Part shown: positions 44,273 through 52,302 of the stretch, piece after piece
Layout: each line of letters opens with the position of its first letter
How positions within the stretch are numbered: position 1 is the stretch's first letter
Source of the DNA: Bacteroidota bacterium
GTDB lineage: Bacteria; Bacteroidota; Bacteroidia; Bacteroidales; UBA10428
Direction of reading: 5' to 3'
NCBI GenBank assembly: GCA_016699695.1
Contig: CP065006.1
Coordinates: 2,170,001-2,234,000 of the forward strand
Length of the DNA stretch: 64,000 nt
Made by a program: the position numbers and the translations under genes
The notes under the pieces: generated by a model
What the model was told of the DNA's origin: nothing
Database searches by the model: none
Seen by the model: the letters and a program-made list of their open reading frames with translations, nothing else

Positions 44273-44928
44273 ACTTCGAATCCAAAACAGTGTTTAAAAT
44301 TGCTCTTTATTTGCGCTTGCATTTGCTCACCACTTAAATGCTTTAAACCGGCTGCCTTCGCATATACTTCTTTTATAGAAATGGCTGCATCGTCGGTCTC
44401 AAGGAAAATTCTTTCAACCGGAATCTCCAAAAAGGCCTGGTAGGCTTTTGTGTTTTCCTTAAAAAGCATATGCCCAAAAGAAAGGTAGCAGCCTTTGTGA
44501 ATTAAATCGAATGCAGTTTGTGCAGAAGCATTGAACCAATGGAAAATCCAGGCTTGTTGGTGTGCTGAATTCTTCCGGAGCAATTGCAATTCGTTGTAAG
44601 CCCTTACGCAATGAATTATCATGGGTTTGTTGATGCTTTTGGCTATTTCTAGCTGCTTTTGAAAAGCATCGAGCTGCCATTCGAGCTTTGTTTCTATGGA
44701 CTTGTCAAGTCCGGTCTCACCAATGGCAAGCACATGGCTGTTTTTTGCTGAGTTACCGAGTTTATCGATAATATCCTGAGACACAGCTTCATGAATATGC
44801 CAGGGATGCACACCAACCGAACAGTATGGGGTTTGCTGAATTTCTGAGACTTCGGTATGATACAAATTTCTCACTACCAGGTCTGCTTCTCCTCTATCGG
44901 CACTATGTCGGTGAATATCGATGTACAT
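44269..44928 (-). CDS. TatD-family hydrolase
   Basis: A 219-residue amidohydrolase-fold protein with the metal-binding HxH motif in MYIDIHRHSADRG and the family segments VGVHPWHI, IGETGLDKSI, KPMIIHCVRAYNELQ and ETDDAAI. It is shorter than TatD DNases (~260). TatD proteins are metal-dependent nucleases or deoxyribonucleases; the substrate is not clear here. Its end overlaps tcdA by four bases, and gltX lies 37 bases upstream, giving gltX-tatD-tcdA. Confidence 0.88.
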   Translation of the reverse strand: MYIDIHRHSADRGEADLVVRNLYHTEVSEIQQTPYCSVGVHPWHIHEAVSQDIIDKLGNSAKNSHVLAIGETGLDKSIETKLEWQLDAFQKQLEIAKSINKPMIIHCVRAYNELQLLRKNSAHQQAWIFHWFNASAQTAFDLIHKGCYLSFGHMLFKENTKAYQAFLEIPVERIFLETDDAAISIKEVYAKAAGLKHLSGEQMQAQIKSNFKHCFGFEV

Positions 44929-44965
44929 AAAGCAGCCTTTTTAGGGTAGTTTTTGATAAACTGAA

Positions 44966-46483
44966 TCAGAGTGTCTGAATTGCCTTTTCAATTCTTCTGA
45001 GGCTTTCTTCTTTTCCGATCATTTCCATGATATCGAAAAGATGCGGTCCTTTGCCAGCCCCTACAATGGCAAGGCGAAGGGGGTTCATTATTTTACCAAA
45101 ACCCAGTTCGTTGCTTTCGATGTAGTTTTTTATTGCAGCCTCGGCCAGCACTGAGGTAAATGGATTGAGGTTTTCCAGAATTTTCAGGCAATCTTTTAAC
45201 AGTGCAGGCGTTTCTTCTTTCCAGAATTTTTGAACGGTCTTTTCTTCGTAGGTAATTGGTGCTTCGAAGAAATAGGACGAAAGCTCCCAGAAATCGCCTA
45301 CAAATACTGCTCTATCTTTAATATGCGACACTACCCGTGTTACATACTCTTTAGAAGCATGAATTGCCTTGGTGGAAAGTATGCTCTGAAAATCTGTGGC
45401 CAGTTCTGCATCTGTTTTTGTTTTCAGGTATTGCTGGTTGAACCATTTTGCTTTTTCCGGATCGAATCGAGCACCCGATTTGTTGACTCTTTCAAGTGAA
45501 AATGCGTTTATAAGTTCTTGCATGCTGAACAGCTCCTGCTCTGAACCCGGGTTCCAGCCCAGCAGGGCCAATAGGTTGATTACCGCTTCCGGGAAATAAC
45601 CTGATTCGCGATAACCCCGGGCAATTTCTCCCTCGTTGCTTTTCCATTCGAGCGGAAATACCGGGAAGCCTTCTTTATCGCCATCGCGTTTACTGAGTTT
45701 TCCTTTGCCACTAGGTTTTAATATCAAGGGCAGGTGAGCGAAGGAAGGCATGGATTCTTCCCAGCCAAGTGCCTTGTATAGCATTACATGCAGGGGCAGG
45801 GAAGGCAGCCACTCTTCGCCACGAATTACATGGGTAATTTTCATGGCATAATCGTCGGCCACATTGGCCAGGTGATAGGTGGGAAGTCCGTCTGACTTAA
45901 AAATCACTTTATCGTCAAGAGTTGAAGTGTTGAACCTGATGTTTCCGCGAATGAGATCGGTGGCGGTAAGCTCATAGTTTTCCGGCATTTTAAACCGGAT
46001 GATATAGGCTTCGCCGTTTTTAATTTTTTCAGCAGTAAGCTTTTCGCCCAGCGTAAGTGAGTTAAGCAGCGAATTTCTAACCTTATAATCGTATGCAAAA
46101 GTTTGTTTGTCAGCCTCGGCCTTTAGTCGCAAGTTTTCGAGGTCCTCGGGGGTATCGAAAGCATAATAAGCCCAGCCGGTATCAATAAGTTTTTGAGCCA
46201 GAGGTAGGTAAATTTCTTTGCGTTCCGATTGTTTGTAGGGTCCATAGGGGCCTCCCTGTTTTACACCCTCATCGGGCACCATACCCAGCCATTCCAATGC
46301 TTCGTTGATATATTGCTCAGCACCCGGCACAAAGCGAGCCTGATCTGTATCTTCTATTCGAAGTAAAAAATCGCCCCCTGATTTTTTAGCAAATAAGTAG
46401 TTAAACAGTGCTGTCCTTACTCCACCTATATGCAAGGGGCCAGTTGGACTGGGGGCAAAACGTACACGCACTCGTTGGCTCAT
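44966..46483 (-). CDS. gltX: glutamyl-tRNA synthetase
   Basis: A 505-residue class I synthetase. The HIGH-type motif lies in PSPTGPLHIGGVRTALFNYL and the KMSKS-type motif in GKGKLSKRDGD. The C-terminal helical anticodon-binding region ends with FGKIMNPLRLAIVGAGKGP. It charges tRNA-Glu. A TATCTTTG box lies ~20 bases before the ATG. Confidence 0.96.
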   Translation of the reverse strand: MSQRVRVRFAPSPTGPLHIGGVRTALFNYLFAKKSGGDFLLRIEDTDQARFVPGAEQYINEALEWLGMVPDEGVKQGGPYGPYKQSERKEIYLPLAQKLIDTGWAYYAFDTPEDLENLRLKAEADKQTFAYDYKVRNSLLNSLTLGEKLTAEKIKNGEAYIIRFKMPENYELTATDLIRGNIRFNTSTLDDKVIFKSDGLPTYHLANVADDYAMKITHVIRGEEWLPSLPLHVMLYKALGWEESMPSFAHLPLILKPSGKGKLSKRDGDKEGFPVFPLEWKSNEGEIARGYRESGYFPEAVINLLALLGWNPGSEQELFSMQELINAFSLERVNKSGARFDPEKAKWFNQQYLKTKTDAELATDFQSILSTKAIHASKEYVTRVVSHIKDRAVFVGDFWELSSYFFEAPITYEEKTVQKFWKEETPALLKDCLKILENLNPFTSVLAEAAIKNYIESNELGFGKIMNPLRLAIVGAGKGPHLFDIMEMIGKEESLRRIEKAIQTL

Positions 46484-46502
46484 AGTTTATGTTTTTGTTG
46501 GG

Positions 46503-46510
46503 CAAAGATA
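46503..46510 (-). promoter_or_regulatory. candidate -7 box of gltX
   Basis: TATCTTTG on the minus strand, 19 bases before the gltX ATG. A CAAA lies 25 bases further upstream, a little too far for a standard -33 element. Confidence 0.45.
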
Positions 46511-46667
46511 TAAAAAGCGGGTAGCATCGTTTCTTCAAAGTTGAAACTAATTCAAGCTTACAATGGTTAGTGGGTTAAATAGAGGGGCATAAAGCACAGA
46601 AGGACTAATTTTCGTCATATTTTTAAAATTACGGATTCGCTAATTTCCCCATCAAATTTTTTTCATT

Positions 46668-47618
46668 ATGGAAAACATCCTGGTTATTGGAGCAGCTGGA
46701 CAAATTGGTTCGGAACTTACCCTGGCGCTGAGAAAAGTTCACGGGAACAGTCATGTATTTGCCTCTGATATTAAAGAGGCTCCCGAAGATGTGAAGGAAA
46801 GTGGTCCTTTTCAGTTTTTAAACGTAATGGACGACAAGCACCTTATCCATTTTGTGATTCGGAATAAGATTACTCAGATTTACCATCTTGCAGCCGTATT
46901 GTCGGGCAATGCCGAAAAATTGCCACTGCAGGCATGGCATATTAACATGGCGAGTTTGCTCAATGTGTTGGAAGTAGCTAAAATGGTGGATGAGGTAAAA
47001 AAGGTATTCTGGCCTAGTTCCATTGCCGTTTTTGGCCCAAGTACCCCTAAGGAAAATACACCCCAGAATACCATTATGGAACCCAATACGGTATATGGCA
47101 TCAGTAAACTGGCTGGTGAACGCTGGTGTGAATACTATTTTAACAAATACGATATTGATGCCCGCAGCATCCGCTATCCCGGCCTGATAAGCCATAAAAC
47201 CGAGCCAGGTGGTGGTACCACCGACTTTGCGGTCGACATTTATTACCAGGCTCTTCAACATCGGAAATATGAGTGCTTTCTTGGCGAGAATACCCGTCTG
47301 CCATTGATGTTTATGGACGATGCAGTGGAAGCCACCATAGCTTTGATGAGCCTGCCCACGGATGAGGTGTATTTTCATACCGGCTACAACATTGCCGGTT
47401 TTAGTGCTACTCCTGCTGAAATGGCGCAATCCATCAAAAAATACATTCCCGAATTTCAAATTAGCTATAAACCTGATTTCAGACAGGAAATTGCCGACTC
47501 ATGGCCCGACAGCATCGACGACCGCTATGCCCGTGACCACGACCACTGGAAAAGCAAATACGGACTGGACGAAACTACCAAAGTAATGCTGGCAAAGATT
47601 AAGGCCAAGTTGAGTTGA
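46668..47618 (+). CDS. tdh: SDR-type L-threonine 3-dehydrogenase
   Basis: A 316-residue short-chain dehydrogenase. The Rossmann motif is ILVIGAAGQIGSEL, the active-site pair is YGISK, and WPSSIAVFGPSTP, RYPGLIS and GGGTTDFAVDIYYQAL follow the pattern of SDR-type TDH rather than GalE. It oxidises threonine to 2-amino-3-ketobutyrate. The partner lyase gene kbl lies 3.4 kb downstream on the same strand, which supports the call. An NDP-sugar epimerase is the alternative but fits less well. Confidence 0.88.
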   Translation: MENILVIGAAGQIGSELTLALRKVHGNSHVFASDIKEAPEDVKESGPFQFLNVMDDKHLIHFVIRNKITQIYHLAAVLSGNAEKLPLQAWHINMASLLNVLEVAKMVDEVKKVFWPSSIAVFGPSTPKENTPQNTIMEPNTVYGISKLAGERWCEYYFNKYDIDARSIRYPGLISHKTEPGGGTTDFAVDIYYQALQHRKYECFLGENTRLPLMFMDDAVEATIALMSLPTDEVYFHTGYNIAGFSATPAEMAQSIKKYIPEFQISYKPDFRQEIADSWPDSIDDRYARDHDHWKSKYGLDETTKVMLAKIKAKLS

Positions 47619-47737
47619 CAAGCAAAACATCTGCAACCCTTAGTTTTATCATAAATCATCTTGTCGACTTTATTTTTATTCTAATTGCCAGGTTCTTGCA
47701 TTTTTATTTAGAATGCAAAAAAAATAAGCCTAAAATA

Positions 47738-47766
47738 TTGTCATTTGGTTGGAACGTGTATTTTTG
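47738..47766 (+). promoter_or_regulatory. candidate promoter of the 47.8-50.9 kb envelope cluster
   Basis: TTG (47738-47740), 18 bases, TATTTTTG (47759-47766). The -7 box is a perfect TAnnTTTG and lies 32 bases before the next ATG. It would give the cluster its own start, separate from tdh. Confidence 0.55.
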
Positions 47767-47798
47767 TGAAAGAACCATACACCTAATTGTCAAATTAT

Positions 47799-48209
47799 AT
47801 GAAAAAGCTAATCTTAATTGTGATTTCCTTTCTTTCAATTAATTGCTTTGCAGGTAGCGCCGATATGTTTGCGCTCGATGAGCAAAGCTTGGAACAGGAA
47901 TTCGCAAGCCTGAACGCACTCGAAAATTTTGTAGTAGGAAATAACCATCTTTCCCTTAACGACATTAAACAAGGTAATCTATTCGATTTATCTGCCATTA
48001 ATACCAATTCCATGGGTGCAACCTCATCCTCAGAGTTTGTTTTTCAATGGGAAGGTTTTCTCTGGGGTTTTCTTTGCTGTCCGGTTGGCTTTTTTGTAAT
48101 TGCTGTGAACCAAAATAAAGATTACGATCAGAAATTGTCATACTGGATCGGTGTAGCCGCAGGTACTTTTATTAACATCATTTACTACGTGGCTGCAGGG
48201 GGCTATTAA
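47799..48209 (+). CDS. small exported protein with two membrane segments, unknown
   Basis: A 136-residue protein. An N-terminal signal peptide (MKKLILIVISFLSINCFAG) is followed by a polar region with DEQSLEQEFASLNALENFVV, then two hydrophobic segments near the end (GFLWGFLCCPVGFFVIAV and YWIGVAAGTFINIIYYVAAGG). The start at 47799 is the first ATG; the TTG four codons earlier is unlikely. No family is recognised. It opens a run of five envelope-protein genes between tdh and kbl. Confidence 0.7.
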   Translation: MKKLILIVISFLSINCFAGSADMFALDEQSLEQEFASLNALENFVVGNNHLSLNDIKQGNLFDLSAINTNSMGATSSSEFVFQWEGFLWGFLCCPVGFFVIAVNQNKDYDQKLSYWIGVAAGTFINIIYYVAAGGY

Positions 48210-48227
48210 ATTCTTCCCTAATAAAAT

Positions 48228-48929
48228 ATGAAGATTTTACTGCTACCTTCTGCCCTTTGTTTATTTTTCCTTCAGATTGTTACTTGTCAGGCAGTAGCGC
48301 AAATTCATTATCGTATCGAAGCCGATTATTCCCTCAAGGAAAAGAGTAGCACAGGACATGAAAACCTGATGCTCGGTAGGGTTTATTTCGATAAAAACTA
48401 CCGTCAGATGGTGTTTGATATCAGTTTCCCCGAAAAGGAAATATTGATTATAAACGATACGGCAAGCATTTATGCCCTGTCGAACCGGCACGAAAAGCAT
48501 ATGTTATCGACAAGCTTAATCGACTTTTCTGTTCTTGGGCTGACATTGAATGGACAGCTGGAGTATTTTGGACTTCGTGAAACACCATTTCAGCTTATAA
48601 AAGTAGAAAAAGATGAAGGTCTGGTCATCTCAACCTGGGAACTTGCCGATAAGCGCATCGAAAGTGGGGTGCGAAAAATGATGCTTTCGCAAAAGGATAA
48701 CCGGCTTCAAGGCCTCATATCTTTTAATACAAATGATCAAATTATCGCCAAGCAGTTTTTTTCTGAGTACATACTGGTAAGCGGACTTGAGATTCCATCG
48801 AAAGTGATTCAGATATCTTATCTGCCGGGGGGAGGAGAATTTAAGAAAATTACTACCTACACCAATATAAAGGTTAATAACCAGCAAAATGAGTCTTTTT
48901 ACCGATACAAACAGAAAGCTGAGAATTAG
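48228..48929 (+). CDS. uncharacterised exported protein, possibly LolA-like
   Basis: A 233-residue protein with a signal peptide (SALCLFFLQIVTCQAVAQ). The rest is strand-rich with LGRVYFDKNYRQMVFDI, LIINDTASIYAL and IPSKVIQISYLPGGGEF, a pattern that resembles single-domain LolA/LolB-like folds that bind lipid. The similarity is only structural guesswork; I do not recognise a defining motif. Its 3' end overlaps the start of the yidD-like gene by 41 bases, so the two are translationally linked. Confidence 0.65.
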   Translation: MKILLLPSALCLFFLQIVTCQAVAQIHYRIEADYSLKEKSSTGHENLMLGRVYFDKNYRQMVFDISFPEKEILIINDTASIYALSNRHEKHMLSTSLIDFSVLGLTLNGQLEYFGLRETPFQLIKVEKDEGLVISTWELADKRIESGVRKMMLSQKDNRLQGLISFNTNDQIIAKQFFSEYILVSGLEIPSKVIQISYLPGGGEFKKITTYTNIKVNNQQNESFYRYKQKAEN

Positions 48930-49320
48930 TGGTCTGTTTCTCTGTGTCTCTTTGTTTGTAGGTGCCCAGACCATGAGCGAGATCGAAGAGATGAAAATTT
49001 CATCTCTGGATTCAGGACACAATAAAATTGCCGGTCAAGTTAAAGGTAACTATTCGGAATATGATTGGTTTTTCAATAACCTGTTTGTGTTTTACAAGAA
49101 ATTTGTTTCTTCGCAGGATGCCAGCTCTTGCAGCTTTACCCCTTCCTGTTCAGAATATGCCCTGATAGCAATAAAGCAGGAAGGAATCATGGAAGGTTTT
49201 GTAAATTTTTGGGATCGGTTTTCTCGCTGTAATGCCATGTCACCGGAGGATTATCCGGTTGATTCCCGGCAGAAATTACTAATCGACCCGGTAAGAAACT
49301 GGCGCTATGAAGAGAAATAA
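48889..49320 (+). CDS. yidD: YidD-family protein with an N-terminal signal peptide
   Basis: A 143-residue protein. The C-terminal ~80 residues carry the YidD (membrane protein insertion efficiency factor) core: YKKFVSSQDASSCSFTPSCS, EYALIAIKQEGIMEGF and FWDRFSRCNAM. Classical YidD is ~85 residues, cytoplasmic and bound to the inner membrane near YidC. Here an extra N-terminal part reads like a signal peptide (ISGLFLCVSLFVGAQ), so the core may be periplasmic or outer-membrane associated. The start at 48889 overlaps the previous gene; the next starts inside its end. A later Met (48973) would drop the signal. Confidence 0.82.
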   Translation: MSLFTDTNRKLRISGLFLCVSLFVGAQTMSEIEEMKISSLDSGHNKIAGQVKGNYSEYDWFFNNLFVFYKKFVSSQDASSCSFTPSCSEYALIAIKQEGIMEGFVNFWDRFSRCNAMSPEDYPVDSRQKLLIDPVRNWRYEEK

Positions 49321-50140
49321 AATGTGTTTGTTTGCTGGACTTTTTTTTTGGATCCACACTTTTGCCCAGCAAAACGACCTATTCGATTATACCCATTCGA
49401 AAGCCTTTGCCGATTACTTATATAAAAATGCTGAGTACATCCAAGCTATTCAGGAATACAAGCGTGTCCTTTTCCTGAACCCCTATGACAAAATTGCCCT
49501 GATGAAAATCCAGGATAGTTATATCCAAAGCGGATTGTATGCCGATGGACTGGGTTTCCTGAATACTTGCAAGATGTGTCAGTCAGAAAGTGATACCTTA
49601 TTTGCCCTCCATGGGAAAATGCTAATTTTAAACCGTGATTTTATTGGTCTGAACAAACAATTGCAGGTTCCCTCAAGGCTAAAAAGGGAGGTAACATTTC
49701 TGCAAATCTCCAGGGCAATGTATCAACATAAGTGGTCTGAGGCACAGTCTTTTTTGCCACAACTGGAACAATATCCTGAGTTTTATGGCCTGTTGCCTGC
49801 TATTCAGCAGGCTACCACTCTCAAATACAAAGACCCGCGACTGAGCCTGATAATGTCGACGGTTATTCCAGGCTCGGGAAAGGCCTACAGTGGTTATTGG
49901 AAAGATGGGCTTTTTTCATTTTTATTTATAGGTGTAACTGCATGGCAGTCATACCGGGGATTTTCGAAAAGTGGGACACAAAGCGTTTACGGCTGGCTTA
50001 TGGGAGGCATCAGCCTTTCGTTTTACACGGGTAACTTATATGGATCGTATAAATCAGCAAATAAAACAAATCACAACCTTGACCACCAGATTCTCGACAG
50101 CTTTGAAAAATCATTTTTGGATACTTATAGTAATTTTTAG
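49307..50140 (+). CDS. TPR-like exported protein with C-terminal membrane region
   Basis: A 277-residue protein with a signal peptide (MCLFAGLFFWIHTFAQ). Residues ~30-180 have TPR-like helices (AEYIQAIQEYKRVLFLNPYD, SYIQSGLYADGLGFL). From about residue 185 comes a hydrophobic domain with SLIMSTVIPGSGKAYSGYWK and LFSFLFIGVTAWQSYRG, resembling TM2/DUF5683-type domains with a PGxGxxYxGxxxxG pattern. The start codon overlaps the end of the yidD gene by 14 bases. The next gene has the same architecture. Confidence 0.75.
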   Translation: MKRNKMCLFAGLFFWIHTFAQQNDLFDYTHSKAFADYLYKNAEYIQAIQEYKRVLFLNPYDKIALMKIQDSYIQSGLYADGLGFLNTCKMCQSESDTLFALHGKMLILNRDFIGLNKQLQVPSRLKREVTFLQISRAMYQHKWSEAQSFLPQLEQYPEFYGLLPAIQQATTLKYKDPRLSLIMSTVIPGSGKAYSGYWKDGLFSFLFIGVTAWQSYRGFSKSGTQSVYGWLMGGISLSFYTGNLYGSYKSANKTNHNLDHQILDSFEKSFLDTYSNF

Positions 50141-50963
50141 TATTCAGTTTGCTTCTGGTCAGCCTGTAAAAGAGACCTATCAGTCGGGCATATCTTTTTT
50201 TAAACAGGGAGATTTTGAATTGGCAGCCCAGCAATTCAGACGAGTGGTTTTTTTCAGCGATAGCACCTCTGGCAACGCTTTGTTTTACCTAGGAGATTGT
50301 TATATGCAACTTGAGTTGTTCGACCAGGCTGTATATTATTACCGCATGGCAGGGAATACAATTTCGAATGATAGTCTGAATCAGGAAATAAAATTTCGGA
50401 TCGCAGCCTGTCACCTTAAAAACCGTCAGGCATCTTATGCACTTGCCGAGCTTTTTTCGGTCGACGATTCAATGCATCCCGAACAACAGGCAAAAATGTA
50501 TTTCTATCTTTTTTGCAGTTTTTACCAACTTCATGAATTTGATAATGCCAACAATTACTACCAAATGGCTTTGGGCGAAACGGATATTTCTGCGCTGACC
50601 TCTATCGACTCATTGTTTCGTGTGGGCGAAAAAAATTATATGGCCAATGTATACCTGCCGATGTACCTGAGTATAATTCCAGGTCTTGGTCAGCTTTACC
50701 TTGGAGAATGGAAAGAAGCCTTGAACTCATTTGTGATAACTGCTGCTTTTGCTACGGTTTTTGTTTTTACAGCCTATCAGTTGGCTTTGCTCGATGCTGC
50801 ACTAATGGTGTTGCCTTGGTTTCACCGGTATTATCAGGGAGGTTTAATGAGGGCAAAGGAACTTGCTACGATAAAAAAGAATACTCAAGATGCCCAGATA
50901 TTTAACCAACTTCTCGATTTGTATAGCATCTATTCACCTAAATCTGGTTTGGAAAAGCTTTAA
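50040..50963 (+). CDS. TPR-like protein with C-terminal membrane region, paralogue of the preceding gene
   Basis: Up to 307 residues. TPR-like repeats (GISFFKQGDFELAAQQFRRV, FYLGDCYMQLELFDQAVYYY, FDNANNYYQMALGE) are followed by LSIIPGLGQLYLGEWKEALN and a hydrophobic stretch ending LMVLPWFHRYYQGGL. This is the same layout as the gene before it. The ATG at 50040 overlaps that gene by about 100 bases; a TTG at 50103 would start exactly at a signal peptide (KNHFWILIVIFSIQFASG) with only 38 bases of overlap and may be the true start. Confidence 0.75.
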   Translation: MDRINQQIKQITTLTTRFSTALKNHFWILIVIFSIQFASGQPVKETYQSGISFFKQGDFELAAQQFRRVVFFSDSTSGNALFYLGDCYMQLELFDQAVYYYRMAGNTISNDSLNQEIKFRIAACHLKNRQASYALAELFSVDDSMHPEQQAKMYFYLFCSFYQLHEFDNANNYYQMALGETDISALTSIDSLFRVGEKNYMANVYLPMYLSIIPGLGQLYLGEWKEALNSFVITAAFATVFVFTAYQLALLDAALMVLPWFHRYYQGGLMRAKELATIKKNTQDAQIFNQLLDLYSIYSPKSGLEKL

Positions 50964-51067
50964 AGGAATGGAATATTTTTTTTCAGCTTGCATTTGCAAG
51001 ATAAATATCATTCACTGCCAATCTGAATTCAGTAATTTTATACTGCAATCAAAAAAAATCATTAGCC

Positions 51068-52252
51068 ATGTATGGTTCCATTCAAAACTATCTTCAGCAA
51101 GAGTTAAAGAATATCCGGGAAGCCGGACTTTACAAAAACGAACGTATCATTACTTCGCCCCAGGATGCGGTAATTGAAGTGGGGAATAGCCAGGTGCTTA
51201 ATTTTTGCGCCAACAATTACCTGGGCTTATCGTCGCACCCCAAGCTTGTCGAAGCAGCGAAAAAGGCATTGGACAGCCACGGATATGGAATGTCGTCGGT
51301 TAGGTTTATCTGTGGTACCACCGATTTGCACAAAGAGCTGGAACAAAAAATTGCCCACTATTTTGGTACAGAAGATACTATTTTGTATGCGGCCTGCTTC
51401 GATGCCAACGGAGGGGTTTTCGAGCCTCTGTTAGGGGAAGAGGATGCCATAATCTCCGACTCATTAAACCATGCCTCCATTATCGATGGAGTGCGTTTGT
51501 GCAAGGCTCAGCGGTATCGATACAACAATGCCGATATGGCCGACCTCGAAGTCAGGCTTAAAGAAGCTCAGGCACAACGTTTCAGGTTAATTGTAACCGA
51601 TGGGGTGTTTTCTATGGATGGCAATGTGGCTCCCATGGACAAAATTGTAGAACTGGCCAGAAAATACGATGCTATGGTGATGGTCGATGAGTGCCACTCT
51701 GCAGGAGTAGTAGGCGACACAGGACGAGGTGTAACGGAACATTTTCATATAAGGGGGCAGGTCGAAATTATCACAGGCACCTTGGGAAAAGCTTTTGGCG
51801 GAGCCATTGGAGGTTTTACAACCGGGAAAAAAGAAATTATCGAATTGCTTCGTCAGCGATCAAGGCCTTATCTTTTTTCAAACTCAATACCTCCTATGAT
51901 TGCCCAGGCTGGTATTGCTATGTTCGACATGATGGCTGAAACCGATGTGCTGCAACGTCGCTTACACGAAAATACAGCCTATTTCAAAGAAAAGATTGTA
52001 GCTGCCGGTTTCGACATCAAACCATCCCAATCGGCCATTGTGGCAATTATGCTATACGATGCTAAACTATCGCAGGACTTTGCAGCACGCCTATTGCAGG
52101 AAGGTATTTATGTCATCGGATTTTATTTTCCTGTGGTGCCAAAGGAACAGGCCCGTATCAGGGTTCAGCTTTCGGCTGCACATACAAGAGAACATCTCGA
52201 TAAAGCTGTTGCCGCATTTACCAAAATAGGAAAGGAATTGGGTGTTATTTGA
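51068..52252 (+). CDS. kbl: glycine C-acetyltransferase (2-amino-3-ketobutyrate CoA ligase)
   Basis: A 394-residue PLP enzyme of the alpha-oxoamine synthase family. It starts YGSIQNYLQQELKNIREAGL and has NFCANNYLGLSSHPK, GTTDLHKELEQKIA, CFDANGGVFEPL, the PLP-lysine GTLGKAFGGAIGGF, and the C-terminal IRVQLSAAHTREHLDKA. It cleaves 2-amino-3-ketobutyrate with CoA to glycine and acetyl-CoA, completing the threonine pathway started by tdh upstream. BioF/HemA alternatives fit less well because of the CFDANGG and SDSLNHASIIDG segments. Confidence 0.95.
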   Translation: MYGSIQNYLQQELKNIREAGLYKNERIITSPQDAVIEVGNSQVLNFCANNYLGLSSHPKLVEAAKKALDSHGYGMSSVRFICGTTDLHKELEQKIAHYFGTEDTILYAACFDANGGVFEPLLGEEDAIISDSLNHASIIDGVRLCKAQRYRYNNADMADLEVRLKEAQAQRFRLIVTDGVFSMDGNVAPMDKIVELARKYDAMVMVDECHSAGVVGDTGRGVTEHFHIRGQVEIITGTLGKAFGGAIGGFTTGKKEIIELLRQRSRPYLFSNSIPPMIAQAGIAMFDMMAETDVLQRRLHENTAYFKEKIVAAGFDIKPSQSAIVAIMLYDAKLSQDFAARLLQEGIYVIGFYFPVVPKEQARIRVQLSAAHTREHLDKAVAAFTKIGKELGVI

Positions 52253-52262
52253 TATTTTCACT

Positions 52263-52299
52263 AACAGGTCTAACGAATAAATTAGACCTGTTTGTTTTT
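52263..52299 (+). terminator. intrinsic terminator of kbl
   Basis: AACAGGTCTAA and TTAGACCTGTT form an 11-bp perfect stem with an 8-base loop, followed by a T-rich tract (TGTTTTTC). It also separates kbl from the convergent metG. Confidence 0.85.
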
Positions 52300-52302
52300 C
52301 TT

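Noticed and set aside
46818..47459. 213-codon minus-strand ORF opposite tdh
   Set aside because: Contained in tdh, which is well supported by Rossmann and YxxxK motifs; no recognisable protein on the reverse strand.
50988..51001. palindrome CTTGCA-TT-TGCAAG upstream of kbl
   Set aside because: A 6-bp inverted repeat is expected by chance at this frequency, and no promoter element lies next to it.
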